A program made the position numbers and the translations under genes. A stretch of DNA of 64,000 bases, taken from positions 496,001-560,000 of the forward strand of contig NZ_FOLP01000003.1 of NCBI RefSeq assembly GCF_900112425.1, written 5' to 3'. The stretch's first letter is position 1. Every line of letters begins with the position of its first letter. Positions 44,608 to 54,225 of this stretch are shown in pieces. The stretch is from Variovorax sp. OK212. GTDB taxonomy: Bacteria; Pseudomonadota; Gammaproteobacteria; Burkholderiales; Burkholderiaceae_C. The notes below the pieces were generated by a model. The model was given only the letters and a program-made list of their open reading frames with translations. It was not told the origin of the DNA and did no database searches.

Positions 44608-45255
44608 TCAAAGCGTGCAGGCGGTCGCCGACGGATTCGCGCGCGCCGCGCTCACGCTGCGCGCCATCGCGGCGGCGGCCGCGGAGGTCACGCGCTGCGC
44701 GCCCTGCGCCACCGCGTCCATGCCGCTGCCCACGGCCTCGCCCAGGTTCAGCTGGCACACCACGGTGCGCGCGTCGTCCGAGCGGCGCAGCGTCCAGCTG
44801 AAGCTGGCGTCGACGCGTGCGCCGTCGACCGCGTCGAACTGCCGCAGCTGCACCGCGATGCGCCACACCGGCTGCGAGGTCTGCCGCCCGCCCTTGGTCA
44901 CGTCGAGCGCGCCCAGGCGCCCGGCGATGCCGGCGGAGAGCGCGTCGCGCAGCTCGTTCTCGAACGACGAGGCCCAGCGGTGCTGCTCCAGCACCTCGAC
45001 CTGCACGCTGCCGTTGGGCTGGCGCACCACCATCTGCGGGCGCGCGAAGCGCTCGGGCACGGCCACCGGCGCGAGCTCGATGTACAGCGGCGGCGCGCTG
45101 CCGCCGAGCGTGGACGGCGCGGCGTCGGCCGCGGCCACCGGGCTGGCGAGCGTGTAGTAGCTGTCGGGCTTGCTGGCGCAGCCCGCGAGCACGGCGAGCA
45201 CGGCCAGCACGGCCGCCAGTCCGATGGGCGCGAGGAATGCAGGAGTCGTCTTCAT
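44608..45255 (-). CDS. pqiC: PqiC-like outer-membrane lipoprotein (ABC-type transport auxiliary)
   Basis: Lipoprotein of 215 residues with lipobox VLAGC (Cys26). SYYTLASP and the later RWASSFENELRDALSAGIAGRL match the PqiC/YmbA family, which docks the PqiB needle to the outer membrane. The leader contains a 9-bp repeat giving AVLAVLAVLA. Its ATG overlaps the pqiB stop (ATGA). It is the last gene of the pqi operon. Confidence 0.9.
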   Translation of the reverse strand: MKTTPAFLAPIGLAAVLAVLAVLAGCASKPDSYYTLASPVAAADAAPSTLGGSAPPLYIELAPVAVPERFARPQMVVRQPNGSVQVEVLEQHRWASSFENELRDALSAGIAGRLGALDVTKGGRQTSQPVWRIAVQLRQFDAVDGARVDASFSWTLRRSDDARTVVCQLNLGEAVGSGMDAVAQGAQRVTSAAAAAMARSVSAARANPSATACTL

Positions 45256-46919
45256 TTCTTGTCGTCCGGTTTGCCGCGCAGCAGCGACTCGGGATGCCGC
45301 TCCAGGTAGTCGGTCAGCACGCGCACCGAGCCCGCGGCGCGCGTCAGTTCCTGCAGGGTCTGGCGCATGTCCTGCTGCAGCGGCGAGTCGTCGGCCAGCG
45401 TGCGCTCGGCCGTGTTCACGGTCTTGCGCACGTCCTTCATGGCCGCGGCCAGCTCGGGCGTGACGTCGCTGTTGATGCGGTTCACCGTCTGCTCGGCGGC
45501 CGCGAGCGTCTTGTTGAGCGAGGCCAGCGTGGTGCGCAGGTCGCCCGCGATCTGCTCGTAGGGAATCTTGTTGAGCTTGGTCGCGATTTCCTGCACCTGC
45601 GACTGGATCTCGTCGAGGCTGTTGGGCACGGTCGGCAGCTCGATCGGGTTCTTCGTCAGGTCGATCTTCGCGACCGCCGCCTTCGGGAAGAAGTCGAGCG
45701 CCACGTAGACCTGCCCGGTCAGCAGGTTGCCGTTGCGCAGCTGGGCGCGCAGGCCCTTCTCGGTCAGGAAGCGCAGGCGCTCCTGCTGGGTGAAGCGCGA
45801 CTCGGGGGTGGCTGTGTTGCCGCTGCCTTCGCGGCGGCGCAGCCGGTCGGGGTAGACCTGCACCAGCACGGGCATGCGGAACTCGCGCTCGGCGCGGTCG
45901 AACTCCACGCCGATCGACTTGACCTCGCCGATCACCACGCCGCGGAAGTCGACCGGCGCGCCTGGTGTCAGGCCGCGCAGCGACTGGTTGAAGTACATCA
46001 GCAGGGTTTGCGAAGGGCCGTCGGGCTCCTTCATGGCGCCGGCCTCGTCCTGCGCCAGCGCGAAGGCGGCGTTCTCCTTGGCGACCGGCCCCATCACGTC
46101 GTCGGGCGCCCGGAAGGCGATGCCGCCCAGCAGGATGGTGGCCAGCGACTGCGTGCGCAGCGTGAAGCCGCTGGCGCTGAGCTGCGCGTCGATGCCGCTG
46201 GCCTGCCAGAAGCGCGTGTTCATGCCCACGAACTTGTCGTACGGCGCGTTGACGAACACGCGCATGGTCACGCCGCGCCCGTCGCCGTCGAGTTCGTAGG
46301 CGGCCACCTGGCCGACCTTGACGCGGCGGAAGTACACGGGCGAGCCCACGTCGAGCGAGCCGACGTCGGTGGCACGCAGCAGAAACTGCTTGCCCGAGTC
46401 GTCGCGCGTGACGGTGGGCGGCGTCTCCAGCCCGGTGAACTCGCCGGCCGTGTCCTTTGACACGCCCGGGTCGGCGCCGATGTAGGCGCCCGACAGCAAG
46501 GTGTTCAGCCCCGAGATGCCCGAGGTGTCCAGGCGCGGGCGCACCACCCAGAAGCGCGAGTCGGACGCGGTGAAGCTCTCGGCTTCCTTGTTGAACTGCA
46601 CCAGCACGCGCACGTGCGAACGGTCGCGCGCCAGCCGCAGGTGGGTGACCAAGCCGATCTGCACGTCCTTGTACTTCACCGCGGTCTTGCCGGCCTCCAG
46701 GCCCTCGGCGGTCTTGAAGGTCAGCACCACCTCGGGGCCGCGCTCCAGGATGATGCGGGCCACCAGCGTGATGCCGACCAGCGCCGCCACGATGGGAATC
46801 AGCCAGATCAGCGAGGGCAGCCACTCGCGCCGGCGCACCACGCGCGGCCTGGGCAGCGCGGGCGGCGCCTGGGGTGCGGGCTGCGCCGCCGGGTCCTGGG
46901 GATGCTCGTCGTCACTCAT
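45252..46919 (-). CDS. pqiB: PqiB, MCE-domain lipid-transport protein
   Basis: Periplasm-spanning protein of 555 residues anchored by one N-terminal helix (WLPSLIWLIPIVAALVGITL). Three MCE domains follow: VVLTFKTAEGLEAGKTAVKY, LLRATDVGSLDVGSPVYFRR and RGLTPGAPVDFRG. A long C-terminal helix-rich part (about 400-545) is expected to form the coiled-coil needle. E. coli PqiB has the same layout and similar length. It probably moves phospholipids between membranes together with PqiA and PqiC. It overlaps both neighbours by 4 bases. Confidence 0.95.
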   Translation of the reverse strand: MSDDEHPQDPAAQPAPQAPPALPRPRVVRRREWLPSLIWLIPIVAALVGITLVARIILERGPEVVLTFKTAEGLEAGKTAVKYKDVQIGLVTHLRLARDRSHVRVLVQFNKEAESFTASDSRFWVVRPRLDTSGISGLNTLLSGAYIGADPGVSKDTAGEFTGLETPPTVTRDDSGKQFLLRATDVGSLDVGSPVYFRRVKVGQVAAYELDGDGRGVTMRVFVNAPYDKFVGMNTRFWQASGIDAQLSASGFTLRTQSLATILLGGIAFRAPDDVMGPVAKENAAFALAQDEAGAMKEPDGPSQTLLMYFNQSLRGLTPGAPVDFRGVVIGEVKSIGVEFDRAEREFRMPVLVQVYPDRLRRREGSGNTATPESRFTQQERLRFLTEKGLRAQLRNGNLLTGQVYVALDFFPKAAVAKIDLTKNPIELPTVPNSLDEIQSQVQEIATKLNKIPYEQIAGDLRTTLASLNKTLAAAEQTVNRINSDVTPELAAAMKDVRKTVNTAERTLADDSPLQQDMRQTLQELTRAAGSVRVLTDYLERHPESLLRGKPDDKK

Positions 46920-47671
46920 GCTGGTTTCTCGTCCCTGTTTTCATGTCGCTGCCGCGAATTTTCCTGGCCCTGCCCCTGCGCCATGTCGTGCGCGAGGGCT
47001 TGCGCCTCCTTGCTGTCCCAGGTGAGCTTCGGGTCGAAGCTCAGCGAGGCCAGCATGGTCAGCACCACCACCGAGCCGAAGGCCGCGATGCCCACGCCCG
47101 CGGTGATCACCGCGAAGCCCTGGATCTGCACCAGCCCGGTCAGCAGCGACACCACGAACACGTCGAGCATCGACCAGCGGCCGATGATCTCGATGATGTG
47201 ATACAGCTTCGCGCGCTCCCGCTGGCGCCAGGTGCTGCCGCGCTGCGCCAGCACCAACAGCAGGAAGAGCACCGCCAGCTTGAACAGCGGCACCAGGAAG
47301 CTCGCGATGAAGACGATGGCCGCCAGGCCCCAGGCGCCCGACACCCAGAAATAGATCACCCCGCTCAGGATGGTGTCGTACTGCGCGCCGAACAGCGTGC
47401 GCGTGATCATCACCGGCAGCATGTTGGCCGGGATGTACATCATGCAGGCCGCGATCAGGAAGGCCCAGGTGCGCGCCAGGCTCTGCGGCTTGCGCACGTG
47501 CAGGTGCGTGCCGCAGCGCCCGCAGGCGTCGCCCTCGCGCGCGTCCTTCCACACCGCGGCGCAATGCCGGCAGGCCATGAGGCCGAGCGAGGCCGAGGTG
47601 GCAACGGGGGCCTCCTCGTCGTCCTCATGGTCGTGGTGGCCGCGCAGGCGCAGGGCGTCGAACAGCTTCAT
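46916..47671 (-). CDS. pqiA: PqiA second half (PqiA-domain membrane protein)
   Basis: Inner-membrane protein of 251 residues with one PqiA domain. A zinc-ribbon-like pair CRHC and CGRC (about residues 34-53) is followed by four helices (MYIPANMLPVMITRTLFG, ISFLVPLFKLAVL-type segments, VVSLLTGLVQIQG). It corresponds to the C-terminal half of E. coli PqiA. It overlaps the first-half gene and pqiB by 4 bases each, with intact starts, so the split looks genuine rather than a frameshift. The C-terminal tail is charged (RQRHENRDEKP). Confidence 0.92.
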   Translation of the reverse strand: MKLFDALRLRGHHDHEDDEEAPVATSASLGLMACRHCAAVWKDAREGDACGRCGTHLHVRKPQSLARTWAFLIAACMMYIPANMLPVMITRTLFGAQYDTILSGVIYFWVSGAWGLAAIVFIASFLVPLFKLAVLFLLLVLAQRGSTWRQRERAKLYHIIEIIGRWSMLDVFVVSLLTGLVQIQGFAVITAGVGIAAFGSVVVLTMLASLSFDPKLTWDSKEAQALAHDMAQGQGQENSRQRHENRDEKPA

Positions 47672-48327
47672 GCCGCGGCCTTGTCGTCGCGGTCCGCGTC
47701 GTCTCCGTGGTCTCCATCATGCTGCTCGCGGAACTTCATCTCCCAGAACGCGCCCGGGTTGAACGACAGCACCGCCGTGAGCAGCACCGTGAGCGCCACG
47801 AAGGCCCAGAGCGCCGGGCCCGGCACCACCGTCGCCATGCTGCTGAGCTTGACGATGGCCACCAGCACCCCGAGCAGGAACACCTCGATCATTCCCCAGG
47901 GCCGCAGCGACTGCATGGCCCGCACCAGCAGCGCGAAGCCCACCGGGCGGCGTTCGCGGCTCAGCGGTACCAGCAGGTAGGCCAGGATGCACAGCTGCAG
48001 CAGCGGAAACAGGATGGTCGTGGCCAGCACCAGCAGCGCCACCAGCGACATGCCCTCGGCGCTCAGCGCCATCACCGCGCCGGCCAGCGTGGTCTGGCTG
48101 GTGAGGCCGCGCAGCTCGATCTCGACGATGGGAAACAGGTTCGCGATGGCGAACATGATCAGGCTGGCCACCGTCAGCGGAAGGATGCGGCGCTCCTGCT
48201 CGCCCGGGTGCCGGTCGAGCTCCGTGCCGCAGCGCGGGCAGCGCGCCACGTCGCGCGGGCGCAGCGGCGTGCGGCCGTAGACCGCATCGCACCCCGGGCA
48301 GACCACGGTGTCAGGTACTTCCTTCAT
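47668..48327 (-). CDS. pqiA: PqiA first half (PqiA-domain membrane protein)
   Basis: Inner-membrane protein of 219 residues with the N-terminal PqiA domain. The zinc-ribbon pair CPGC and CPRC (about 10-34) precedes four helices (LIMFAIANLFPIVEIELRG, LLVLATTILFPLLQLCILAY). E. coli PqiA carries two such domains in one chain; here they are separate proteins that should work together. The start at 48327 gives MKEVPDTVVCPG with a weak ribosome site. First gene of the four-gene pqi operon. Confidence 0.92.
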   Translation of the reverse strand: MKEVPDTVVCPGCDAVYGRTPLRPRDVARCPRCGTELDRHPGEQERRILPLTVASLIMFAIANLFPIVEIELRGLTSQTTLAGAVMALSAEGMSLVALLVLATTILFPLLQLCILAYLLVPLSRERRPVGFALLVRAMQSLRPWGMIEVFLLGVLVAIVKLSSMATVVPGPALWAFVALTVLLTAVLSFNPGAFWEMKFREQHDGDHGDDADRDDKAAA

Positions 48328-48347
48328 AGGTGAGTACCCTAACTCAT

Positions 48348-49820
48348 TCAGGCGCCGCGGCTTGTCGTCTTTAGACGCAGAGTACTGAAAACGGCTGCCA
48401 CCGCGGCGCAGCTGGCGGCCAGCACCAGCGCCACCACCGGGCCGTGGCCGCCGTGCGGGCTCCAGAAGCTGAAGACGCCCGCCAGCACCACCGCGCCCAG
48501 CGTCTGGCCGGTGAGCCGGGCGGTGCCCAGCATGCCGCTGGCCGCACCGCTGCGGTGCGCCGGCGGCGAGGTCACGATGGTGTGGTTGTTCGGCGACTGG
48601 AACAGCCCGAAGCCCAGCCCGCACAGCGCCATGCGCCAGGCAATGTCGGCATTGCCCGGGTGCGCCGGCAGCGCCGCCAGCAGCGCCAGGCCGGCGGCCA
48701 GCAGGCCCAGGCCGATGCCGCCCAGCAGCCCGTCGGGGTAGCGGCCGATGAGCCGCCCGGCAATGGGCGCCATCACCACGATGGCCAGCGGCCAGGCCGT
48801 GATGAGCAGGCCGGCCTCGATGTGGCTGCGGCCGTACACCTCCAGCAACAGGAACGGCAAGGCGATGTAGGCCAGCATCTGCGCGCAGAACGCGGCCACC
48901 GAGGTGCTCATCGACAGCGCGAACACCGGAATGCGCAGCAGGTCGATCGGGAACAGCGGCACCGCCTGCTTGCGCTGGCGCAGCAGGTAGACGACGCCGA
49001 CGGCCACGCCCGCCAGCAGGATGCCCCAGGCCGAGGCCTGCGAGCCGCCGGCGCCCTGCACCGGCCCTTCACGCACGCCCAGGCGGTCGACGCCCAGGAA
49101 CACCAGCGAGAACATCAGGATGTTGAGCGTCACGTCGACCGGCGAGAACCGCAGCCCCGCCGCCGGCGCCACGCGGTTGAACGGCAGCGCCCGCATGCCC
49201 AGCGCGAAGGTGATGATGCCCAGCGGCACGTTGATGGCGAAGAGCCACGGCCACGAGGCCACCGACAGGATGGCCGCCGCCACCGACGGCCCGGCCACCG
49301 AGGAAGTGGCCACCACCAGCGAGTTGATGGCCATGCCCTTGCCCAGCTGCGACGACGGGTACGTGAGCCGCACCAGCGCCGCGTTCACGCTCATGATGCC
49401 GGCCGCGCCCAGGCCCTGGAACGCGCGCGCCGCGATCAGCGTGCCCAGCGAATTGGCGAAGGTGGCCGCCAGCGAGGACAGCGTGAACACCGCCATGCCC
49501 ACCAGGTACACGCGCCGGTAGCCCACCAGGTCGCCCAGCGAGGCCAGCGGCAGCAGCATCACCAGCGTGGCGATCTGGTAGGCGTTGACCACCCAGATCG
49601 ACTGCGACGCGCTGGCCTGCAGCTCGCGCGCGATGCCCGGCAGCGCCAGGTTGACGATGGTGCCGTCCAGCACCGCCACGATCAGCCCGAGGATGATGAC
49701 CAGCATGGCCCATCCGCGCTCCGGCTGCGCGAGCCCGTCGATCGGCTTGGGCGGGTTGTTCTTGTCGCTGTCGTTGTCTTCGGCCGCCGGGAGCGTGGCG
49801 CCTGCGCGTAGCGTGTTCAT
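48348..49820 (-). CDS. DHA2-like MFS transporter
   Basis: Inner-membrane exporter of 490 residues with about 14 helices. AVLDGTIVNLALPGIARELQ (helix 1 motif), LGDLVGYRRVYLVG (loop 2-3) and AFQGLGAAGIMSVNAALVR (helix 5) are clear. An N-terminal hydrophilic extension (about 36 residues, rich in Asp, Asn and Pro) precedes helix 1. Its ATG shares a base with the stop of the upstream Bcr-type exporter (TGATG), so both are made from one transcript. The substrate is unknown. Confidence 0.92.
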   Translation of the reverse strand: MNTLRAGATLPAAEDNDSDKNNPPKPIDGLAQPERGWAMLVIILGLIVAVLDGTIVNLALPGIARELQASASQSIWVVNAYQIATLVMLLPLASLGDLVGYRRVYLVGMAVFTLSSLAATFANSLGTLIAARAFQGLGAAGIMSVNAALVRLTYPSSQLGKGMAINSLVVATSSVAGPSVAAAILSVASWPWLFAINVPLGIITFALGMRALPFNRVAPAAGLRFSPVDVTLNILMFSLVFLGVDRLGVREGPVQGAGGSQASAWGILLAGVAVGVVYLLRQRKQAVPLFPIDLLRIPVFALSMSTSVAAFCAQMLAYIALPFLLLEVYGRSHIEAGLLITAWPLAIVVMAPIAGRLIGRYPDGLLGGIGLGLLAAGLALLAALPAHPGNADIAWRMALCGLGFGLFQSPNNHTIVTSPPAHRSGAASGMLGTARLTGQTLGAVVLAGVFSFWSPHGGHGPVVALVLAASCAAVAAVFSTLRLKTTSRGA

Positions 49821-51043
49821 CAGGCTTGCTGTTTCCTTCCTGCCTTGCGTGTGGGTTCGGAGCGCACGCGGCCCAGCGTGAGCCAGGTCAGCACGAGCGC
49901 GATCAGCGCGCCGGCGGCCATGCCGGCCACCATCGGCAGCGGACGGCCGTCGGTGAAGAAGCCCACCACCGCCATGGCCAGCGCGCCGGTGAGCATCTGC
50001 AGCGTGCCCAGCAGCGCCGAGGCCGTGCCGGCAATGGCGCCGTGCATCTCCAGCGCCAGCACGCCGGTGGTCGGGATCACCAGGCCCATGAAGCCGGAGG
50101 CGATGAAGTACAGGACGATCAGCACCCAGATGCTGTCGCCGCCCATCGCGAAGTACACGAACATCGCGACCATGGCCACGCCGCAGCACACCACGCCGAA
50201 CTTGACCAGGTTGACCAGCCCGTAGCGCTCGCCCAGCGCGCCGGTGAACTGCGAGGCCGCGATGAAGGCGGCCGCGTTCACGCCGAAGGCCACGCTGTAC
50301 GTGGCGGGCGACAGGCCGTAGTGGTCGATCATCACGAACGACGAATTCGCCAGGTAGGTGAAGAAGCCCGCCATCGCGAAGCTGCCGATGAACACCAGCC
50401 CGAGGTAGTGCGAGTCGCGCAGCAGCAGCCAGTAGGCCGCGAGCGCACTGCCCAGGCTGCTCTCCACGCGCTCGGAGGCCGGTCGCGTCTCCTCGAGCAG
50501 CTTGACCATCATGGCCAGGCCCGCCACGGCCGCGATGGTCACGGCCCAGAACACGCCGCGCCAGCCCGCGAAGGCGATCACCGCGCTGCCCGCGAGCGGC
50601 GCCAGAATGGGCGACACGCTGAACACCAGCATCAGCAGCGACATCAGCCGCGCCGCGTCGGTGCCGGTGTGCAGGTCGCGCACCACGGCACGCGGAATGG
50701 CCATGCCGGCCGCGGCGCCCAGGCCCTGCACGAAGCGCAGCACGATCAGCGTCTGGATGTCGGTGGCCATCGCGCAGCCCACGCTGGCCAGCGCGAACAG
50801 CACCAGGCCCGCATACAGCGGCGGCTTGCGCCCGACCATGTCGGACACCGGGCCGTAGAGCAGCTGGCCCGCGCCCAGCGACAGGAAGAACGCCGTGAGG
50901 CTCAGCTGCACCGCGCCGATGTCGGCGTGCAGGTTCTGTCCGATGGCCGGCAGCGCCGGCAGGTACATGTCGATGGCGAAAGGCCCGATGGCCGAGAGCA
51001 GGCCCAGCAGCAGGGCCATCTTGAAGAAGGGGGAAGAACGCAT
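49820..51043 (-). CDS. Bcr/CflA-family MFS drug exporter
   Basis: Inner-membrane exporter of 407 residues with 12 helices. SAIGPFAIDMYLPALPAIGQ in helix 1, GPVSDMVGRKPPLYAG in the loop 2-3 and RFVQGLGAAAGMAIPRAVVRD in helix 5 are signatures of the Bcr/CflA branch (bicyclomycin, chloramphenicol and related compounds). The ATG at 51043 gives MRSSPFFKMAL; an upstream start at 51094 would add 17 residues of unlikely sequence. Coupled to the DHA2-like gene downstream. Confidence 0.93.
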   Translation of the reverse strand: MRSSPFFKMALLLGLLSAIGPFAIDMYLPALPAIGQNLHADIGAVQLSLTAFFLSLGAGQLLYGPVSDMVGRKPPLYAGLVLFALASVGCAMATDIQTLIVLRFVQGLGAAAGMAIPRAVVRDLHTGTDAARLMSLLMLVFSVSPILAPLAGSAVIAFAGWRGVFWAVTIAAVAGLAMMVKLLEETRPASERVESSLGSALAAYWLLLRDSHYLGLVFIGSFAMAGFFTYLANSSFVMIDHYGLSPATYSVAFGVNAAAFIAASQFTGALGERYGLVNLVKFGVVCCGVAMVAMFVYFAMGGDSIWVLIVLYFIASGFMGLVIPTTGVLALEMHGAIAGTASALLGTLQMLTGALAMAVVGFFTDGRPLPMVAGMAAGALIALVLTWLTLGRVRSEPTRKAGRKQQA

Positions 51044-51212
51044 TGGCCCGATTGTCGCCAAGGGCGGCGATCGGTGCAGGCGTGGGGTCTGCACCGCCCT
51101 CGCCGCTCACACGATGAGCCGCGCGCTAATTCTGTTCGAAGAATTGCGCCGCGCGAGGCGGTAGAGCGCTGGCGCGAGCCAGGACGGCGCCGTCGCGATG
51201 TGTAGCTTCGAC

Positions 51213-52070
51213 CTACTTTCCGGCCGGCCAGAACACCAGCGCGCGCAGCTCGATGCTGCGGCGTGCCGGTGCCTCGCGCGCGCCGGTGGGGTCTTCGAAC
51301 GCGGTGTGGGCCGACCAGTGGGCAACGTCCTCGCGCGAATCGAAGACCTTCAGCAGCAGCGCCTCGTCGGGCCGCAGCCGCGGGAACCAGTACCAGCGGT
51401 GCTCCGGGTTCCAGGTGAACGAACAGGTCTCGCCCACCCGGTCGGGGTAGACCAGGTCGCTGGGCGCCAGGTCTGCGGGTGCGATGGAGCGCGCGTCGCA
51501 CAGCGCCAGCGGCAGCCGCTCGACCGTGGCCAGCGGGCGCCACAGGTTGACGATCGCCCAGCGGTGCTTCAGCCGCTCCTCGGCCTCCTCGGGCGGCAGG
51601 TGGGCGTGCACGCGGCGCGGCGCGGAGACGGTGGTCTGGTCGTTGTGCACGCGGCGCACCGGCTCGCGCAGCTCGGCCGTGCGGCGCGAGCCCTGCGCGC
51701 TGTCGCGCAGCGTGTGGTCGAACACCACGATCTTCTCGGCGCCGGTCACGTCGCGCAGCAGCGCCTCGGCCTCGCGGTAGTAGATGTCGCGGATCGTGCC
51801 GTCGTGCGAGAAGTCGGCCACCACGCTGCGGTGCGAAATCTGCGTGAAGCCGCTGCGGTCGAGCGTCAGCTCGTTCAGCGCCACCAGCGGGCGCCCGTCG
51901 CGGATGGTCACGCGGCGCGCCTCGAGTTCGCCCGTGACCCAGGGCGTGCCCGGCGGCGGCTCGAAGGTGTAGCTCACCGGCCTGCCCTGCCCCGGCTTCA
52001 GGTAGTTGAGCTCCGCCTCCACGGACGGCAGCGTCGCGGCCAGCATGTGGCCATTCGATCCGGCGCTCAT
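51213..52070 (-). CDS. CmcJ/NvfI-family oxidoreductase
   Basis: Protein of 285 residues of the family that includes fungal AsaB/GA4-desaturase-like and cephamycin CmcJ proteins. EPVRRVHNDQTT holds the conserved His-x-Asp, RWAIVNLWRPL the signature strand, and LLLKVFDSREDVAHWSAHTAF the distal His and Asp/Glu block. The fold resembles 2-oxoglutarate-dependent dioxygenases, but the cofactor is not settled. The gene stands alone, divergent from the M48 peptidase gene. It probably acts in secondary metabolism or detoxification. Confidence 0.9.
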   Translation of the reverse strand: MSAGSNGHMLAATLPSVEAELNYLKPGQGRPVSYTFEPPPGTPWVTGELEARRVTIRDGRPLVALNELTLDRSGFTQISHRSVVADFSHDGTIRDIYYREAEALLRDVTGAEKIVVFDHTLRDSAQGSRRTAELREPVRRVHNDQTTVSAPRRVHAHLPPEEAEERLKHRWAIVNLWRPLATVERLPLALCDARSIAPADLAPSDLVYPDRVGETCSFTWNPEHRWYWFPRLRPDEALLLKVFDSREDVAHWSAHTAFEDPTGAREAPARRSIELRALVFWPAGK

Positions 52071-52341
52071 GCGGCGCGCCCCCTCGAGATTCCCTGCAAT
52101 GCGCTCACGGTCAAGACAGCTCCTTGAGTTGAATACGAAGGCTATACCTGCGCCCCGCGCGGCGGAACTGCGCGAAAGCGATAACCTTATTCGGCGCAGG
52201 TCGGTGCCCGGCGCCGCTTGACGCCGCGGCGCGCTTCACTCCAATCCGCTCCACTCGCCGCGCGCCACCCGCGCTACGCTATCGCCTTCCCGGACCGCCC
52301 GACAACAACACACAGCAGCCGCTTTCCAGGAGAAGCACTTC
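52071..52341. promoter_or_regulatory. Divergent promoter region, oxidoreductase versus M48 peptidase
   Basis: This 271-base gap has no supported gene. An inverted repeat ACCTGCGCC (about 52147) and GGCGCAGGT (about 52193) brackets an AT-richer stretch (AAGCGATAACCTTATTC). An AGGAG ribosome site precedes the peptidase ATG. Confidence 0.45.
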
Positions 52342-54225
52342 ATGGCCATCGCCCGCACCACGGTCCATCGCGACCTCTTGCGCGTCTTCGTTCTCACGCT
52401 CGTCTCGCTGTTCGCCATTCCGGCGGCCACGCTCGCCTTCACCGAATACGCATTGCGTTCTCAGGACGCGGGCTTCCTGCAATCGGTGGAAAAGCGCATT
52501 GCCGCCAACACCCGCATGTCGGCCGAAGACAAGGCCGGCACGCTCGAGTTCTACCGCGGCCACCCGCTCTCCAAGGCCTGCGACGCCACCGCGCCGGAAG
52601 ACAGGGACTTCCACGACAAGGTGTGCAGCCCGTACGCGATGCAGTGGCAGTTCCACTGGGCCGACCGCGCCGCGATCTGGACCATTGGCCTCGGCGCGGC
52701 GCTGCTCGCGGCGGCGCTGGTGCTGGGCGCGCTGGCCTTTGCCAACCGCGGCCTGCGCTACGCCAGCTTCGTGGCCGGCTGGCGGCTCATGACCGTATCG
52801 AGCGCGGTCGAGGTCGTTTTGCAGAGCGCGATGCTGGTGTGGCTGTCGTTCTGGCTCACCGCGTTCTTCTGGCACAGCTACTACATCAAGCTCATCGCGC
52901 TGGCCGGCATCGCGGCCGGCGCGGCGGTGTTCTACGCCATCTACACGCTGTTCAAGAAGCTGCCCTCGGGCAACGAGATCGAGGGCGAGCTCATCGCGCA
53001 GGCCGACGCGCCGCGCCTGTGGGAACGCATCCGCCAGCTGGCCGGCCGCGTGAAGACCGCGCCGCCCGACCAGATCGTGGCCGGCATCGACACCAACTTC
53101 TTCGTGACCGAGGCCCCGTGCGAGGTGCGCGGCCAGGCGCTGCACGGCCGCACGCTGTTCGTGAGCATTCCGCTGCTGCGCGTGCTCGACCAGACCGAGG
53201 CCGACGCGGTGCTCGCGCACGAGCTGGCCCACCTGGGCGGCGGCGACACGCGCAGCAGCGCGGCGCTCGGCCCCAAGCTGCTGCAGTTCGACCAGTACAC
53301 CTGGAAGATGCGCGGCGGCGGCCTCACCATCGTCGCGCATTACCTGCTGCGGCTGTACCGCATGATCTTCGCCTTCGCGCTGGCGCGCGACAGCCGCGAG
53401 CGCGAATACAAGGCCGACCGCGTGGCCGCCGGCCTCACCGCGCCGCATGCCATCGTGCAGTCGCTCATCAAGATCTCGGCCTATGCCAGCTACCGCAACG
53501 ACGTGGAGCGCCAGCTGTTCGCACAGAACCGCGAGCACGACGGCGCGCTCGGCATCGCCGGTTTCGTGGCCGACGGCCTGCCGCCCTATGCGCGCTCCGC
53601 GGCGTTCATCGAGGCCATGAAGACCGCCGACGTGCCGCACCCTTACGACACCCACCCGCCGCTGCTGGAGCGCATGCGCAACGTCGGCCACCATGTGGCC
53701 GAGAGCGGCTACGGCACCATCGTCGCGACCGCGCCGCAGGCTTCGTGGGCCGACGAAATCGAGACCGCCCGCGCCATCGAAGGCCGCCTGTGGAGCGACT
53801 ACGAGCAGCGCTTCGTGCAGAACCACGAGCTGAGCCTGGCCTACCGCTACGAGCCGGCCACCGAGGAAGAGCGCGCGGTGGTGCTGCGGCACTTCCCGCC
53901 GGTCGGCTTCGCACTGAAGAACGGCAACCGCATCGACGTGAGCTACGCCGGGCTGCACCCGAGCGCGGACGGCAGCTCGACCATTGCCTGGGACGAGGTC
54001 AAGGGCCTGGCCTACAAGGACAGCAGCTTCGGCGACACCCTCGTCGTGACCCACCACGACAAGGGCATGCTGGGCGCGCGCACCACCAAGGTGAAGCTCG
54101 CGGGCCTCGGCAAGCAGAAGGAGAACTTCAAGGCCGCCGCCGGGCACTACTGGCAGCGCCACCAGATCATGCGGGCGCAGCAACGGCAACCGCCGGCCGC
54201 GCCCGACGATGCGTCTTCCGATTAG
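52342..54225 (+). CDS. M48-family zinc metallopeptidase, membrane-bound
   Basis: Protein of 627 residues. It has a membrane helix near the N-terminus (about 13-34), two more helices (about 115-140 and 160-215), and a cytosolic or periplasmic protease domain with the zinc motif HELAH (His293, Glu294, His297) in VLAHELAHLGGG. A downstream EREYKADRVAAG supplies the third ligand glutamate. The C-terminal 200 residues form an additional domain of unknown role. M48 enzymes such as HtpX degrade damaged membrane proteins. No partner gene is obvious; a small VOC gene follows. Confidence 0.92.
   Translation: MAIARTTVHRDLLRVFVLTLVSLFAIPAATLAFTEYALRSQDAGFLQSVEKRIAANTRMSAEDKAGTLEFYRGHPLSKACDATAPEDRDFHDKVCSPYAMQWQFHWADRAAIWTIGLGAALLAAALVLGALAFANRGLRYASFVAGWRLMTVSSAVEVVLQSAMLVWLSFWLTAFFWHSYYIKLIALAGIAAGAAVFYAIYTLFKKLPSGNEIEGELIAQADAPRLWERIRQLAGRVKTAPPDQIVAGIDTNFFVTEAPCEVRGQALHGRTLFVSIPLLRVLDQTEADAVLAHELAHLGGGDTRSSAALGPKLLQFDQYTWKMRGGGLTIVAHYLLRLYRMIFAFALARDSREREYKADRVAAGLTAPHAIVQSLIKISAYASYRNDVERQLFAQNREHDGALGIAGFVADGLPPYARSAAFIEAMKTADVPHPYDTHPPLLERMRNVGHHVAESGYGTIVATAPQASWADEIETARAIEGRLWSDYEQRFVQNHELSLAYRYEPATEEERAVVLRHFPPVGFALKNGNRIDVSYAGLHPSADGSSTIAWDEVKGLAYKDSSFGDTLVVTHHDKGMLGARTTKVKLAGLGKQKENFKAAAGHYWQRHQIMRAQQRQPPAAPDDASSD

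Noticed and set aside
46916..48327. Split pqiA as a frameshift
   Set aside because: The second gene has its own start with ATGA overlap and a charged N-terminal extension, and both zinc ribbons are complete, so it is a real gene split.
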